Shown one piece after another: positions 12,000 to 23,172 of a stretch of 64,000 nt of DNA. The notes under the pieces were generated by a model, which was given only the letters and a program-made list of their open reading frames with translations, was not told the DNA's origin and searched no databases. Source of the DNA: Cycas panzhihuaensis (lineage: Eukaryota > Cycadophyta); contig CM041465.1 in the NCBI GenBank assembly GCA_023213395.1, forward strand, positions 41,299,741 to 41,363,740. The letters are read 5' to 3'. The translations under genes and the position numbers were made by a program. The stretch's first letter is position 1, and each line of letters begins with the position of its first letter.

Positions 12000-13248
12000 C
12001 TAGTGATATGGCTCTTATTGGCTCTCCACCTACCACCTCCTCCACGGGTAGTACCTCTCCTCCCTATGGCTTTTGGTGAGCCTCATGAGTGACTCCCCCC
12101 TCTTTGGCTCTACTCCCTCCATCCCTACTCTGTCCATTAACAGATCTTAGCTCCATATTCTGAATGGAGCCTCCTCTCCCCTTCATAGGTACTCCACCTC
12201 CTCTCCTAAGTACCTAGTAACTCCCTCCTACTCTACCACTTGACGAGGCACCTCCTTTACACCCTCATCCTGCCTCCTCACCTCCTTTATCACCTATCTT
12301 GCCATGTACTTGTCTATCACATTATCTCCCTCTTCCACATCCTACAGTAGGAGCCTTCTCTACTATTACCCTTTCCATGACATCCATAGCATCATCGCTC
12401 TACACTAGGAGCCCTACATAAGCATCCTCTATGAGATGTCTCCTCATCATCCCACTAAGGAGAGGGCTATGAGTGGTCCTCGTCATGATAGTTGGTCTAT
12501 TATAGATATGTGAGCTCATATACCACATGTTCATACTTGGATCCATAATTGCCAGTACTCCTAGCTCTTCTTCTAGTTGCATAAGTGGAACATGATCATA
12601 TAACTAGCATATCATGATAAAGTTATATGAGAAATTACCCCTTCATATCCTCCTAATTCTCGACAATTAGTAGCTGATACTATCAACTATATACTACCTC
12701 AGTTGATTTGAATCCCCTTCTCACATCACCTTATTACTCCTATCCACCGAGTCAAGATCCCCATGAAGTTTTATGTCCTTACTATCCTATAGATAATGAT
12801 AAGGGTGATAATCCTATGTACCACTAGGATCTCCCCTGCCATCTGAATAGCCTCGATTGAGATCCTATGTTGATGTATTTGATCAACAAACCCTATCAAG
12901 AATGTGTGTACACCATCTAGGAATCCTTATCTATCACTTGAATGAGATGAACCCTCTTCCATGCCAGTTGACTTCCAAGATCCTCCCCACATCCCTTAGA
13001 GTATTTTAGATGTCTCCAATTACTCATATCTTGAAGATATTAAGTCTTGGGACCTAATAACGGATGAAATAATGTAATATCTCATGCTCCATGATAAGCT
13101 AGGTAGATCCACTCACTTGTGGGAGGCCACATGCTCTCAAAATGTTCTATCTTGCCTCATCAAGCTAACTAATGAGCTCCTAAATGGCCATTCTTTCATT
13201 CTCACAAGTCTCTACTCTATCTAGGGCCTGTATCACATTAATTACAAT

Positions 13249-13512
13249 CTGTCAGTACCTTATTTTATTTTAAGATTTTAATATTTTCATGTTTCATTCA
13301 CTAAAAGTTTAAAAGTGTAACCAATCAACTAAAAGCATAGTTTTATAGTGAAAACCAGAACTTCCTCTAATGGGCCTAAATATTGAAATCAAGTTTTCAC
13401 TAATTTATCATGTTTTTCATTTCTTGGTCACATGTTTAGTGCATTGATTGTACTTTTCACACTATATTATTATGTTTTTTATCAAAAAAAAAAAATCCCT
13501 TATTTCACTCAC
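13249..13512 (-). other. Predicted intron 1 of antisense gene
   Basis: The donor is TCA|GTGAGT and the acceptor TACTGACAG|ATTG, on the minus strand. It is A/T-rich (264 bp) with a poly-T run just inside the donor. It joins the RDRYS end of exon 1 to IVINVIQ of exon 2 in phase 0, matching the coding frame on both sides. Confidence 0.55.
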
Positions 13513-13924
13513 TGAGTACCTATCTCTCTACTCCATCTCGATGATCGAGATCCTGTAGAGATGATCTTCTACCAGAAATAGCTTGTAATTGCCCTTGGAA
13601 ATGAGAAAATAACCTCTAAGTCTCTCATTTTTTCTCCTTTCGCACATGAAGATGAAATCTTTCCATGTCTATTTTTCTTACATATAGCAAGGCCTTTTTC
13701 TTGTTTTCTCCTTGATGAATCCTCCTCGGCATTCATGGAGTCTATCAAAGAAAAACATACCTTCTTTCAATCACTATTCTTGCCAAATCAACATCAAATA
13801 TCCAAGATTATGTATGTTTACTTTGATAAGCTAAATTATTATTCTGTTGTATAATGTTAATCATTAGAGCTCTTTCTTCCCTTTGGAGATATGATTTATA
13901 TCAGAATCTACTTTACATGCTAAT

Positions 13925-14520
13925 TTTTTATGTTTATCTCTAAAAGATTAATACTCTAAAGTCTTTCTACCTGTTAATGAGTATAAACTATGACAGAGAC
14001 TTACACTTTGAGCCTTTTTCCACCTGTTAATAAGTCTAAACTATGATAAGAACTTATACTCTGAAGTCTTTCCACCTATTAATAAGTCTAAACTATGATA
14101 GGCACTTATACTTTGAGCCTTTTTCCACCTGTTAATAAGTCTAAACTATGATAAGCACTTATACTCTAAAGTCCTTTTTCCTATTAATGAGTCTAAACTA
14201 TGATAAGATCGATGCTTCAAACTTACATTTACCTATTGATGAGTGTAAATTATGATAGTGTTTAGCTCTAAACCTCCTCCTACCTATTAAAGAGCTAAAA
14301 TTATGACAGGGTTGATGCTCTAAGGCTTTTTTACCTATTAACAAGCCTAAACTATGATAGGGAACCCTCCAAAGTTGATTGTTAATAAGGTTAAAATATG
14401 ATAATCAAGCTTCAAAAGCCCTCACCTCATTAATGAGGCTAAACTATGATGGGTTTTCTCTCAAAAGTCACCTGTTAATAAGCTCGTAAACAATGATAGT
14501 CTATTCTTTTTGCTTTGGTA
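13925..14520 (+). repeat. Tandem array 1, about 52-bp unit, about 11 copies
   Basis: Units contain CCTGTTAATAAGTCTAAACT followed by ATGATA and a run ending in ACTCTAAAGTCTTT. Anchor copies begin at 13971, 14024, 14076, 14129, 14181, 14232, 14284 and 14335, then at about 46-bp spacing to 14472. The array lies in the non-coding part of gypsy A before the 3' LTR. Confidence 0.85.
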
Positions 14521-14579
14521 AAAATACTTCCCCCTGAGGCATAGTTAAAGAGAGATAAACTATGACTAGGTGTACAGTA

Positions 14580-14765
14580 AAGTCCCATCTAGTTTGTGGG
14601 GAGTAGGTAATGTTTATTTAGTGTTAAAATCCCATCTAATTCATGGTCAAGTTGTATAGTAGATGCTCGTCTAGTTTGTGGATATTTGGTGATGAAGTCC
14701 CATCCAGTTTATGGGCGCATTATATGGTAATCAAGTCCCATCTAGTTTGTGGGTATTAGATAGGT
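14580..14765 (+). repeat. Tandem array 2, 'CCCATCTAGTTTGTGGG' repeats
   Basis: Five copies of a CCCATCTAGTTTGTGGG core at 14584, 14631, 14666, 14699 and 14737. Spacing is irregular, 33 to 47 bp. It directly follows array 1 and precedes array 3. Confidence 0.75.
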
Positions 14766-14779
14766 TTGTGGTGATATTT

Positions 14780-15215
14780 AATGCCTGATCCTTCTGGGTA
14801 AGAAGTGAAAGTAGTAGTGTCTTATTGGTGGATATTTGGTCCTTTTGGGTAGGTTCTTGGTAATATTAGATGGATAGTCCTTTTAAGTAGGTTTTTGGTG
14901 ACATTTAATACCCAATTCTTTTAGGTAGTTTCTTTGTGACATTTGATACCAAATTCTTTTGGGTAGGTTTTTGGTAACATTCGATACCCAGTCCTTTTGG
15001 GTAGGATTTTGGTGTTAGATACCTAGTCGTTTTAGGTAAATCCTTGATATTAATCAATACCCAGAACTTTTGGGTAGGTTTTTAGTGATGTCAGATACTC
15101 AACCCTTTTGGGTAAATCCATGGTGATTAGGTGCCCAGTCCTTTTAGGTAAGACATGTAAATAGTGACCTTTTGGTAGGAGATACCCAACCTTTTTGGAT
15201 AGATTTTCTAGTAAG
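14780..15215 (+). repeat. Tandem array 3, about 38-bp unit, about 11 copies
   Basis: Units carry AGTCCTTTTGGGTAGGTTTT and a GATACC element. Copies start near 14838, 14876, 14914, 14952, 14990, 15027, 15063, 15101 and 15137, so the period is close to 38 bp. It is the last of three unrelated arrays in the 3' region of gypsy A. Confidence 0.85.
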
Positions 15216-15783
15216 AATTATGATTGATCTTATTGTCATATAGATCTTGTTTCATGTTAGATCATAGAGTAGTGTTACCTTATCATTCGTGCATTATATT
15301 TGGTTCCTATCATCCTAACTAGAATAATGAACACTTGTATCATTGCTACCTCTCATCATTCTATCTCTCCTCGTTGGAATAGGATCCATAAATGTCAATG
15401 GGGTAAATGTTTTACTAAAACCTAGCCTTTTGATTTGTATTTGATTAATATTGGTAAATTATGACATGTTTATGTATGGTTTCATGAAAAATGATTGATG
15501 GATTTTACTTAATCATAGTTTAGGCCATGTTTTGTTGAAGTAATGTATGAATTAGATTCAATGGAGTGTAATGAATGATGATCTGACTTTTATTTTACTA
15601 TTATCCATCGATGACTTAAATTATAGGATCAAAGTTTTCTTTCATAATCAATTTGACCTCATTATTCAAAATTTTTTATTTTTGTATCATTTTTAAGATT
15701 TCACCCAATTTTATCTTTTGATTATCTTTTTGGGCTTGTACTTAATGCTCTTCATCTTATTTTGGGTTTATCTATTCATTAAT
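15216..15783 (+). other. Pre-LTR region of gypsy A; LTR start uncertain
   Basis: This stretch cannot be compared with the left LTR because that copy is cut by the window edge. A possible polypurine tract, AATGGGGTAAATG, ends near 15410 and is followed by TGTTTTAC. The true 3' LTR may therefore begin about 375 bp before the first alignable base at 15784. No gene is seen. Confidence 0.4.
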
Positions 15784-17063
15784 GGAGCTATTTTTATGAT
15801 GTAATCTTTATTTAATATTAAATTTTCATGTTTTTTGATCAAAATTTAGCTCCACTATTATCACATTTTTGGCACTACTAAAAATGTGACCTATTACGTT
15901 TTTAGAGTAAATTCATATTTTTGTAGGTAAAAAATGTGACCAGTTGCATTTTTAACTGTCATGCAAGCAAAACTCAGATAGTGCACCAAAATTTTGTATG
16001 CCTCCACCCATATTCACTAGAATTTAATTCCCTCGATGCCCAGAATTACTCTTGAGTCTTGTGCGATTTATTATTAATGAGTTATTAGCAATTTTGCTCT
16101 GTTTTTATGAGATTTTTTTGGAGTTTCTTGAGATTTTTGAATATTATTACTATGAGAGTAAAAATTAGATTTTTTTAAGACTCTCGGGTGAAATCTTAAA
16201 GAAATTTTGACATTGTTTTACTAATATTTGACTATTGATGGCTTGAGCTTCAATCTTTTAGGTTCTCATCAAGTTTTATACCTAAAACTTCTTCTAATTT
16301 GGTAAGGTCTTTCTTATGATTTTCTAGTTTATTTCACAGCACTTTGAAGGTGATCTTGGCTTAGAAAGTCTTATCTTCTTTGGATAATTATTATTTTGAT
16401 TTTGTATTTATTTTGGATTCTAAAATATACACTAAAAGGCCAGTCCTTTTTGGGGTTCTTTAAGGGTAGATTAGAATGGAGCATGGCCATCTCTCAACCA
16501 TTCATCTAGCTATCTCTTTCCACTCTTTTACAACAATCTATATTTTAGTAAGTTTACCACTCTCTTTTACCATTATTGGGTTCTAATTTAGCCTATTTTA
16601 GTTATTGTTTTCCTTCTCTGATTTTCTTTGAAGAAAATTTTATGGAAGAAAATTAGCTAGTTGAAAAGAAAATTGTCATTCTGAGGTATTCATTACAATA
16701 GGAAAGAAATTGTTTTCTCATAACTTTGTAGGTCCATTGATTTCTTGCTTTCAAGTTGGTTTCTTCAACTTTTAAAAGGAAAGTTAAGAATATTGCATAG
16801 TCAAAAAATCTTTGATTTTTTAGTTTTAGAACGGGTTCAAGGATTATTTTGGAGCTCTTTCTACTCTAATTGTGATAGAACCATTGAAATTAGTTTTTTA
16901 TATGAATGTTATTATTCTAATTTATGGTTTGCTTATCATTTCATAGCTCTAAAAATTATCAAAAAATAATAGTAGTTTCTTTCAAGAATCTCTTTTCTTT
17001 GTGCATTGTTCATCACCTTTTTTTAGAATTAGTTATATGTAAAGAAGGATGGAGTATGTTGAC
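15784..17063 (+). repeat. 3' LTR of gypsy A, left part
   Basis: Matches 3-1280 of the left LTR, with many single-base differences. It is interrupted after TTGAC at 17059-17063 by element D and resumes at 23173. Confidence 0.85.
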
Positions 17064-17080
17064 TATTGAAGTGGGGAGAA

Positions 17081-17568
17081 TGTTGGAGTTAAATGTCATC
17101 ACTCAACTCCCTCTTACCTACTAGGATTGTGCACCTCAATTTACACATGTGATGCTAAAACACATGTAGGTAAGTTAATGTTAATTTGAGTTAGTTTATT
17201 TAAGTTAAGTTATATTATTTTATTATTAATTTAAATTCAGGGGTTGAGGAGTTTCCCTCCTCCCTCAAAACTATTTATATTATGGGGTGTACAACCCTAG
17301 TATCTTTAAACACCGCCTCCTTTGGGGATATTTGTCATACTCTCAACAACAATGGATTGAAGGCAATGCTATCATGCTCTCATAATTCATTTGTGCAACA
17401 TCGATCTACATTGCTATATTGTTACATAGATTTGTATTGAATATTTGATGCAATACTGTTATTTTGAATATATTAAAGTTTATTATATCTTTTGCCCTGT
17501 TCTCCTGCTATTATTATTTCCTACATTTGGTATCAAAGCAGTTTAGCTACAGCATTTTATTTCCTACA
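17081..17568 (+). repeat. 5' LTR of element D
   Basis: Begins TGTTGGAG and ends TTTCCTACA. It aligns along its whole length with 22675-23172, apart from a missing 10-base repeat near 17170. A TATTTATATTATGGGG stretch at about 17269 is the likely core promoter. The last about 45 bp contain a copy of the primer-binding site, so the LTR has taken in what was once internal sequence. Confidence 0.85.
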
Positions 17569-17690
17569 TTTGGTATCAGAGCACTTGGAGCTACATTCTA
17601 TTTTCCAACATTTGGTATCAGAGCACTTGGAGCTGCACTATACTCTTACATTTGGTATCAGAGTAAACGATTGCTGTCCTACTAAAGTTT
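17525..17690 (+). promoter_or_regulatory. Four tandem primer-binding sites of element D
   Basis: TGGTATCA(A/G)AG cores, complementary to the 3' end of initiator tRNA-Met, start at 17528, 17571, 17613 and 17653. Each is part of a 40-43 bp unit beginning with (C)TACATT. The first lies inside the 5' LTR. The second, directly after the LTR end, is the positionally correct site. Confidence 0.8.
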
Positions 17691-20600
17691 TGAAGAAGAG
17701 CAACATGATTTACTAGCATTTTACAACACATTTTCTTATAAGAAAGAAATAGTAGCTATATTTATTTTTTGAAAAATTTTCAGCAAGTTTTTATATATTT
17801 TTCATCAAGATTTGGTCATTATTGAGTTATTTTTGTGATATAACAAGTGTTTTTTTAGATTTTTTACAGATTTGTGTAGATTTATGAAGAATTTTAGCTA
17901 TAAGCTATACTTTTTCAAAGATTTGTGAAGGAGATCAACAGCAAGTTACATTTACTCAAGTTTTCTTTCTTAGATTTGAGCTATCTTTCTTTAGATTTAT
18001 ATATTTTACTATACAGTTCATCATTTCTTGGCATTTTTTGTCTACTTATTGAACATTTTCTCAAATCTGTGAAGGTTTTCAGCTGCAAGCAAGACTCATA
18101 CAAGTTTTCTTCAAAGATCTACAATTTTTTACTTCAGGTCTACTACATAGTCTATAGATCTGTTTATTTTAGCAAGTTTTTCACTATTTTTTGATCTACT
18201 GGGTCTCATTTCAGATATGTGATTTTTTATCATTTGGTGATATTAGTTTTCTACAAGTTTTTCAATAGATTTATTATATTTTTCAATAGATTCACTTATT
18301 ATTGAGTTATTTTTATGATATAACGAGTATATTTTAGTGTTATTTCACAGATTTGTGCAGATTCATAAAAGTTTTTTTCAGCTACAAGCTATATTTCAAT
18401 CTACAAAAGATAGCAGTTACATATCTACAACTTTTTGGGCATTTTCAGCCATCTAAAGAGGTATATGCAGTAGATCTATCTATTGAAGAATACACTTGAA
18501 AGTTTGAAGATCTCATATGTAAGGGTTAACCTGCTACAAGTCTGTAAATTAGCTACACTACTAGTTTTTTCGATTACATTTTTAAAATTTGCATATATAT
18601 TTCTGATATATCTACTGCAAGATACATTTGAAAAGATTTCAGATACACCTACATGTATGATATTTGCTTGACTTATTTCTTTTTATCAAATATTTGGAAA
18701 TTGTTATGTTGATTTGTGCTCTATTGAATCAATAGAAAGAAAGCTTTCCTTTCATTATATCTTTATTTATAGCTTTCCTTATTTCTACTAAGATATCTTT
18801 TTATAAGACCTGGCATATATTCTAGGCCAGACTATCTCAACTTGTCTTACCAAGAGTAGACAGAAAAAAACTCAACATTTCTCATGTTTTTGTATAAATA
18901 TCCATATATTTTCTTTTAAATATTTTCTAAAACCCAATTTTATTGTTATTGTATAGAGACAAAATTCAAAACAATACATCATATAGATGCATTTATATGC
19001 AGTGATGCCAAACGATAAGAGCAGAATTTGAAGTATTTTTTTGAAGCTTATCAAATTCCTATTGATTGTAATATCTTACATAAACTTGACCACTTATACC
19101 TCTGGAATAGGCATGTTGCCATCTATTTCTCTTTGAATATCTTTCACTGTAGCCATCCTTACTATATTAGCTACTTGGTTGGCAGCCAAAATAGCTTTAT
19201 TTACCCAGTTGCCAGATTATCTTTTACCATTTCTAAATATACACATTCCAAGACCCTACTTACTACTGTTCAAATTATTATTCTGAACATTCAATAGACC
19301 TGTTCCATTCCCTTCAGCAGCAAACCCCTATTACACGCAGGTTGTTTGGAGAAATATTGTAAAGCTCAGCTGTGCTCGTGTTGTCTGCAAAGACAGTGGA
19401 ATTTTTATTACAGAAACCTTTCTAAAACGTTATTGTCCCCGCTGATTTCAAAAATGCACATATCTACCTATGATCTCAATGCTTTAGTCATCCCAATGTT
19501 GGCCTGAAATGCTCTCTAACCTCTTGCATAACACTCTCTCTACAAATCTTCATGCTCGTGTGATTCTTGAGTGTTTTCTTTACCAGGTCTATGATTTGAA
19601 TATATTTGCAACTATCATTTAACAGTTATTGGCTGCAATTTGAAATCAACTTTATGCAGTCATTTGACTGTGTATGTCTTGTTGATGCCCTGTCGCTTGA
19701 CTGTGATTATCCCACGTATCTGGGCTCTCCTTCACACTAACTTAGATCACATTAACACCATTTGCTTATCGGTTGACTCTTCAAGCAGATGAAATTTGAA
19801 AATAGAGCAGGAAATTTCCAGATCTTGTCAATGCTAGTTGTCTATCGATCAAATTTTGAAGTTAATAGAATTTGAAAAATCAAACAAAAAATTTCTAGAT
19901 TTTTTTATGATAGAATCAAACCTCCTCCCACTACTAATTAATTCTGACAGTTGATGAGTGTCGATAATCTAAATCGCAGCACTCATCTGTAGTTTTCTAC
20001 TTGATCCCGTCTTCTGTTTGGCACGCAACTATGCTAGAACAACTAGTCGGCACCTACTCTGTCTCCTCCCGTCTTCTGTTTGGCGTGTAGCTCTAGAACC
20101 TGATGGCTTATGCCTGATCCTCGATTTACCCACAGTGTTAATAACAACATCTATTAGTCTCATATTTAATAGGTATTAACAGGTAGCGTTTTCCCGTTTG
20201 CCCGTAGTGGCGAGGTATTTATCCTCTGCAGCGCTATATTGCATTTTACGGCATTGGGTGTCATATCCATTTATTCATTGGTGTTAATATCTACGATCTG
20301 CATTGAGAGAAATTTTCGCAGCACTTGATAACAACGAAATAGCACACTCTTCGTCCTTCATCCTTTTGTTGACTCAGCTTTTATTACATATATATATTAA
20401 TACTTTTAAGTGCGCCTGACTTTGTTTTATATTGTTTATAATGCAGGTCGCCCATCTGTAATTACGACTAATGTTACGACATTTTCATTTCATTATTTTT
20501 TATAATTTTAATATAAAGTTTTAAAAAAATTTAAATTTAATTATATAATTTTTTGAATCCAGGGTTTAAGCTCCTGGCCCCCTAGTTCTATCAAGCTATC

Positions 20601-21906
20601 ACGTGACCATTTTCTATCTCAAAAGGGTTATTTCATCTTTTATAAAACTTTTCATTTTTATTTTTCTTAATTTTTTATTTTTTATAGTGTTATTGGCGTT
20701 TTTTTGCCATAACTTTTCACTGAGGCATCAGTTTCTGACGAAACCACTTCCATTAGATCAAAATTTTTTGTACACCAATTTTGATTGGTCATATGACCAA
20801 TTTGGTGTGATTTGACCCCGTTTCAGCCAATTTAATATCAAACATTTAAATTTTCAGCATTTTTCACACTTTTAACAAATTCACTTTTATAACTGACCTT
20901 AATTTATTACTGGTAAATTATTTTTTGCCCAGATTTCTTCTATAGTGATCTACATTCTATAAAATTCAATACCCACTTATTATTTTAATTTTTTGAATTC
21001 ATTTTCATTAGTATTTTAATTGCTAAAAGTGGTACTTTAGTTGTTTTTAGCCTGTTTCTTAACATTTTACATAAAGACACCTGCTACCATTTTTGCTATA
21101 ACTTTTTCATTTTGTATCATATTTTAATTCCTTTAGTTTTGTTGGGAAGTTGACTCAATTCTCTTCGATTTGACATAATTTTTTATACATTTTGACATAT
21201 TTTGCTAATTTTTAAATCATTCAAAGTAGAGGTAATTTATTGCCTAAAATCTGCTATTTTTACATATTTTTTGATATATTTTTTAAAAAAATTTCAATTG
21301 AAAGTACATTGAACAATTTTATAAACAATATTTAATCACCTTGCAACATTCTATAAGTATTTTGTTAGCATTTCGACCCCCTGCTCCTGTTTAGCCTCAA
21401 AACGAGGCTTGTACCTTTGATTCACTAAAACTTGATTTATAGGAACTCGTTTTCAAAACGGTTAGTTCTTTTGGGTTCACATTTTATTTATCTTTATACT
21501 TGTAAAGTTTTATATCATTCTGATATCATTTAATATACTTTTAAATCCCTCAAACCTAAGGTTATTATTCAACCCTTCTTTTAAGGAGCATATTATTTTT
21601 TTTATTAAAAATTTCTTTATATTGTTATTTTTTCAAAGTGAAAAAAACTTTTATATATTTCATTTTCAGCATTTTATATTATTATCAAGGCAAAAGATCT
21701 TTATATGTGCTCTTATATTCACTTTATCTTAAAGTTTATTTGAAAGGCGTACATATATTAAAAAGTTCTTTTATCATTTTTTAAAAAAGATTATTTCCTT
21801 ATTATGCCTGGTTGACTGACTTTCTAAAGGGCATTTGAAATCATATATATTCATTGATTTATTGATATTCTAACTTGTTAAAGCATATTCATTCTACATA
21901 CTAAAG
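17691..21906 (+). other. Long untranslated leader of element D
   Basis: About 4.2 kb, T-rich, with no domain in any frame. 20555-20830 contains a T-arm-like hairpin (GGGTTTAAGCTCC) and TTATTGGCG...CATAACTTTTC. These match, in order, the leader of Copia C on the minus strand (56690-56400). CCCTGCTCCTGTTTAGCCTC at 21379 matches C at about 55875. The short ORFs here (17925, 18483, 19028, 20603) look like chance. Confidence 0.6.
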
Positions 21907-21918
21907 TTGTTTGATAAA

Positions 21919-22659
21919 ATGACTCAATTCCCTATTTTTGATGGCCAAAATTTTGCACAATGGCATAACACTATGAGAAACTATTTTATTGAACATGATT
22001 TGTGGAAATATTTGCAATATGATTATGATGTTAGTATTAAAGAATATATTCAAAAGGATAATGAAGCATTAGGTTTATTATTTTATACTATGAATGATGA
22101 AATTTTTTCAAAGGTATGTGATTTGACAACATTTAAGTCTGTTTGGGATTTATTGATTTCCATTTATGGGGGAGATACCTCTAATGTATTTGATGAAATT
22201 TTTTATGAGCATGTGAGACAGGTAACAGAATAAGTAGATCATGATGACAAAACCAATGAAGATTTAGATCAAATGCAGGACCATCTTGTTGCACAAGGAT
22301 TTGATCCTCCATTTGAGGGGGAGAATGAAGATGAATTTTTTGACATAACGAATAATGAATATGATGATATGACAAATAATGAACCTGATGATATGACAAT
22401 TATTCAGAGCATAAAGATTACAAAAGTTAAAGTTCAAAGCCTTCTTAATGTTCCAGTTGATAAAGTCAAAATTATAGCTATTTATTTATATTTGAATCAA
22501 GTTTCATCTACTTATAGTTTTTCTACATCATTCCATGATAGAGAGATATATGTGGCTATAAGGGTGAGAGGAGTGGATAAAGATCAAGATCAGAATTTCA
22601 AAGTTTTTTTCAAGTACCATTCCATAAGTTCAAGGAAAAGATACAAGTGTTCGTGCTGA
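21919..22659 (+). pseudogene. Gag-like ORF of element D
   Basis: The ATG at 21919 opens a Copia Gag N-terminus: FPIFDGQNFAQWHNTMRNY, then LWKYLQ, KDNEALGLLFYTMNDEIF and VWDLLISIYGG, which is the UBN2/DUF4219-type Gag fold. One TAA at about 22231 separates it from an acidic stretch rich in Asp/Glu/Asn (DDMTNNE repeats, 22273-22400). Near the end, another frame reads FHKFKEKIQV, matching the last codons of Copia pol (KFEKFRDDLGV in Copia C). The ORF is therefore the gag start joined to the pol end by an internal deletion. There is no zinc knuckle. Confidence 0.65.
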
Positions 22660-22660
22660 C

Positions 22661-22674
22661 ATTAAGGGGGAGAA
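22661..22674 (+). promoter_or_regulatory. Polypurine tract of element D
   Basis: ATTAAGGGGGAGAA directly precedes the 3' LTR and primes plus-strand synthesis. It is the standard Copia form and matches the tracts of Copia B and C. Confidence 0.8.
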
Positions 22675-23172
22675 TGTTAGAGTGTAATGTCATCACTCAA
22701 CTCCCTCTTACCTACCAGGATTGTGCACTTCAATTTACACATGTGATGCTAAAGCACATATAGGTAAGTTAAGGTAAGTTAATGTTAATTTAAGTTAGTT
22801 TATTTAAGTTAAGTTATATTATTTTATTATTAATTTAAATTCAGGGGTTGAGGAGTTTCCCTCCTCCCCCAAAACTATTTATATTATGGGGTGTACAACC
22901 CTAGTATCTTTAAACACCACCTCCTTTGAGGATATTTGTCATACTCTCAACAACAATGGATTGAAGGCAATGCTATCATGCTCTCATAGCTCATTTATGC
23001 AACATCGATCTACATTGCTATATTGTTACATAGATTTGTATTGAATATTTGATGCAATACTGTTATTTTGAATATATTGAAGTTTATTATATCTTTTGCC
23101 CTGTTCTCCTGCTATTATTATTTCCTACATTTAGTATCAAAGCAATTTAGCTACAGCATTCTATTTCCTACA
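22675..23172 (+). repeat. 3' LTR of element D
   Basis: Begins TGTTAGAG and ends CTATTTCCTACA. It matches 17081-17568 closely, including the internalised primer-binding-site copy (ATTTAGTATCAAAGC), and is followed by the TTGAC duplication. Confidence 0.85.

Larger units (their letters stand above)
11560..13758 (-). pseudogene. Antisense, spliced gene remnant inside gypsy A
   Basis: On the minus strand I can read a three-exon gene opposite to gag-pol. Exon 1 (13758-13513) starts at an ATG and encodes about 82 residues including FIFMCERRKNERLRGYF and LFLVEDHLYRISIIEME. Exon 2 (13248-12000) begins IVINVIQALDRVETCENE, a likely helical part. It continues with FLDGVHTFLIGFVDQI and VVHRIITLIIIYRI in another frame, then a Gly/Arg-rich part. 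Exon 3 (11891 to about 11560) reads GDKMVTLTEV, then IIALDEVPIWNVVDHG. Both introns join in frame. Stops again fall at likely Gln/Arg codons, and at least two frameshifts are needed. I do not recognise the protein family. Extra antisense ORFs between pol and the 3' LTR are known in Tat-lineage elements, so this is probably one. The exon ends are my inference. Confidence 0.55.
17064..23172 (+). mobile_element. Element D, deleted Copia element in the gypsy LTR
   Basis: A Copia-type LTR element inserted in the 3' LTR of gypsy A and flanked by TTGAC (17059-17063 and 23173-23177). LTRs lie at 17081-17568 and 22675-23172. The inside is a leader of about 4.3 kb, one Gag-like ORF and the last codons of pol, with no protease, integrase or RT. 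It must have depended on proteins from a relative, as non-autonomous elements do. Its leader is related to the leaders of Copia B and C. Seventeen extra bases (17064-17080) precede the 5' LTR and copy the polypurine tract. Confidence 0.8.

Noticed and set aside
13925-15215. CRISPR-like array
   Set aside because: Units are contiguous tandem repeats without unique spacers of fixed length, in eukaryotic transposon DNA.
17925-19297. Small ORFs (60-89 codons) in the element D leader
   Set aside because: A/T-rich, no domains, no conservation with the leader of Copia C at protein level.
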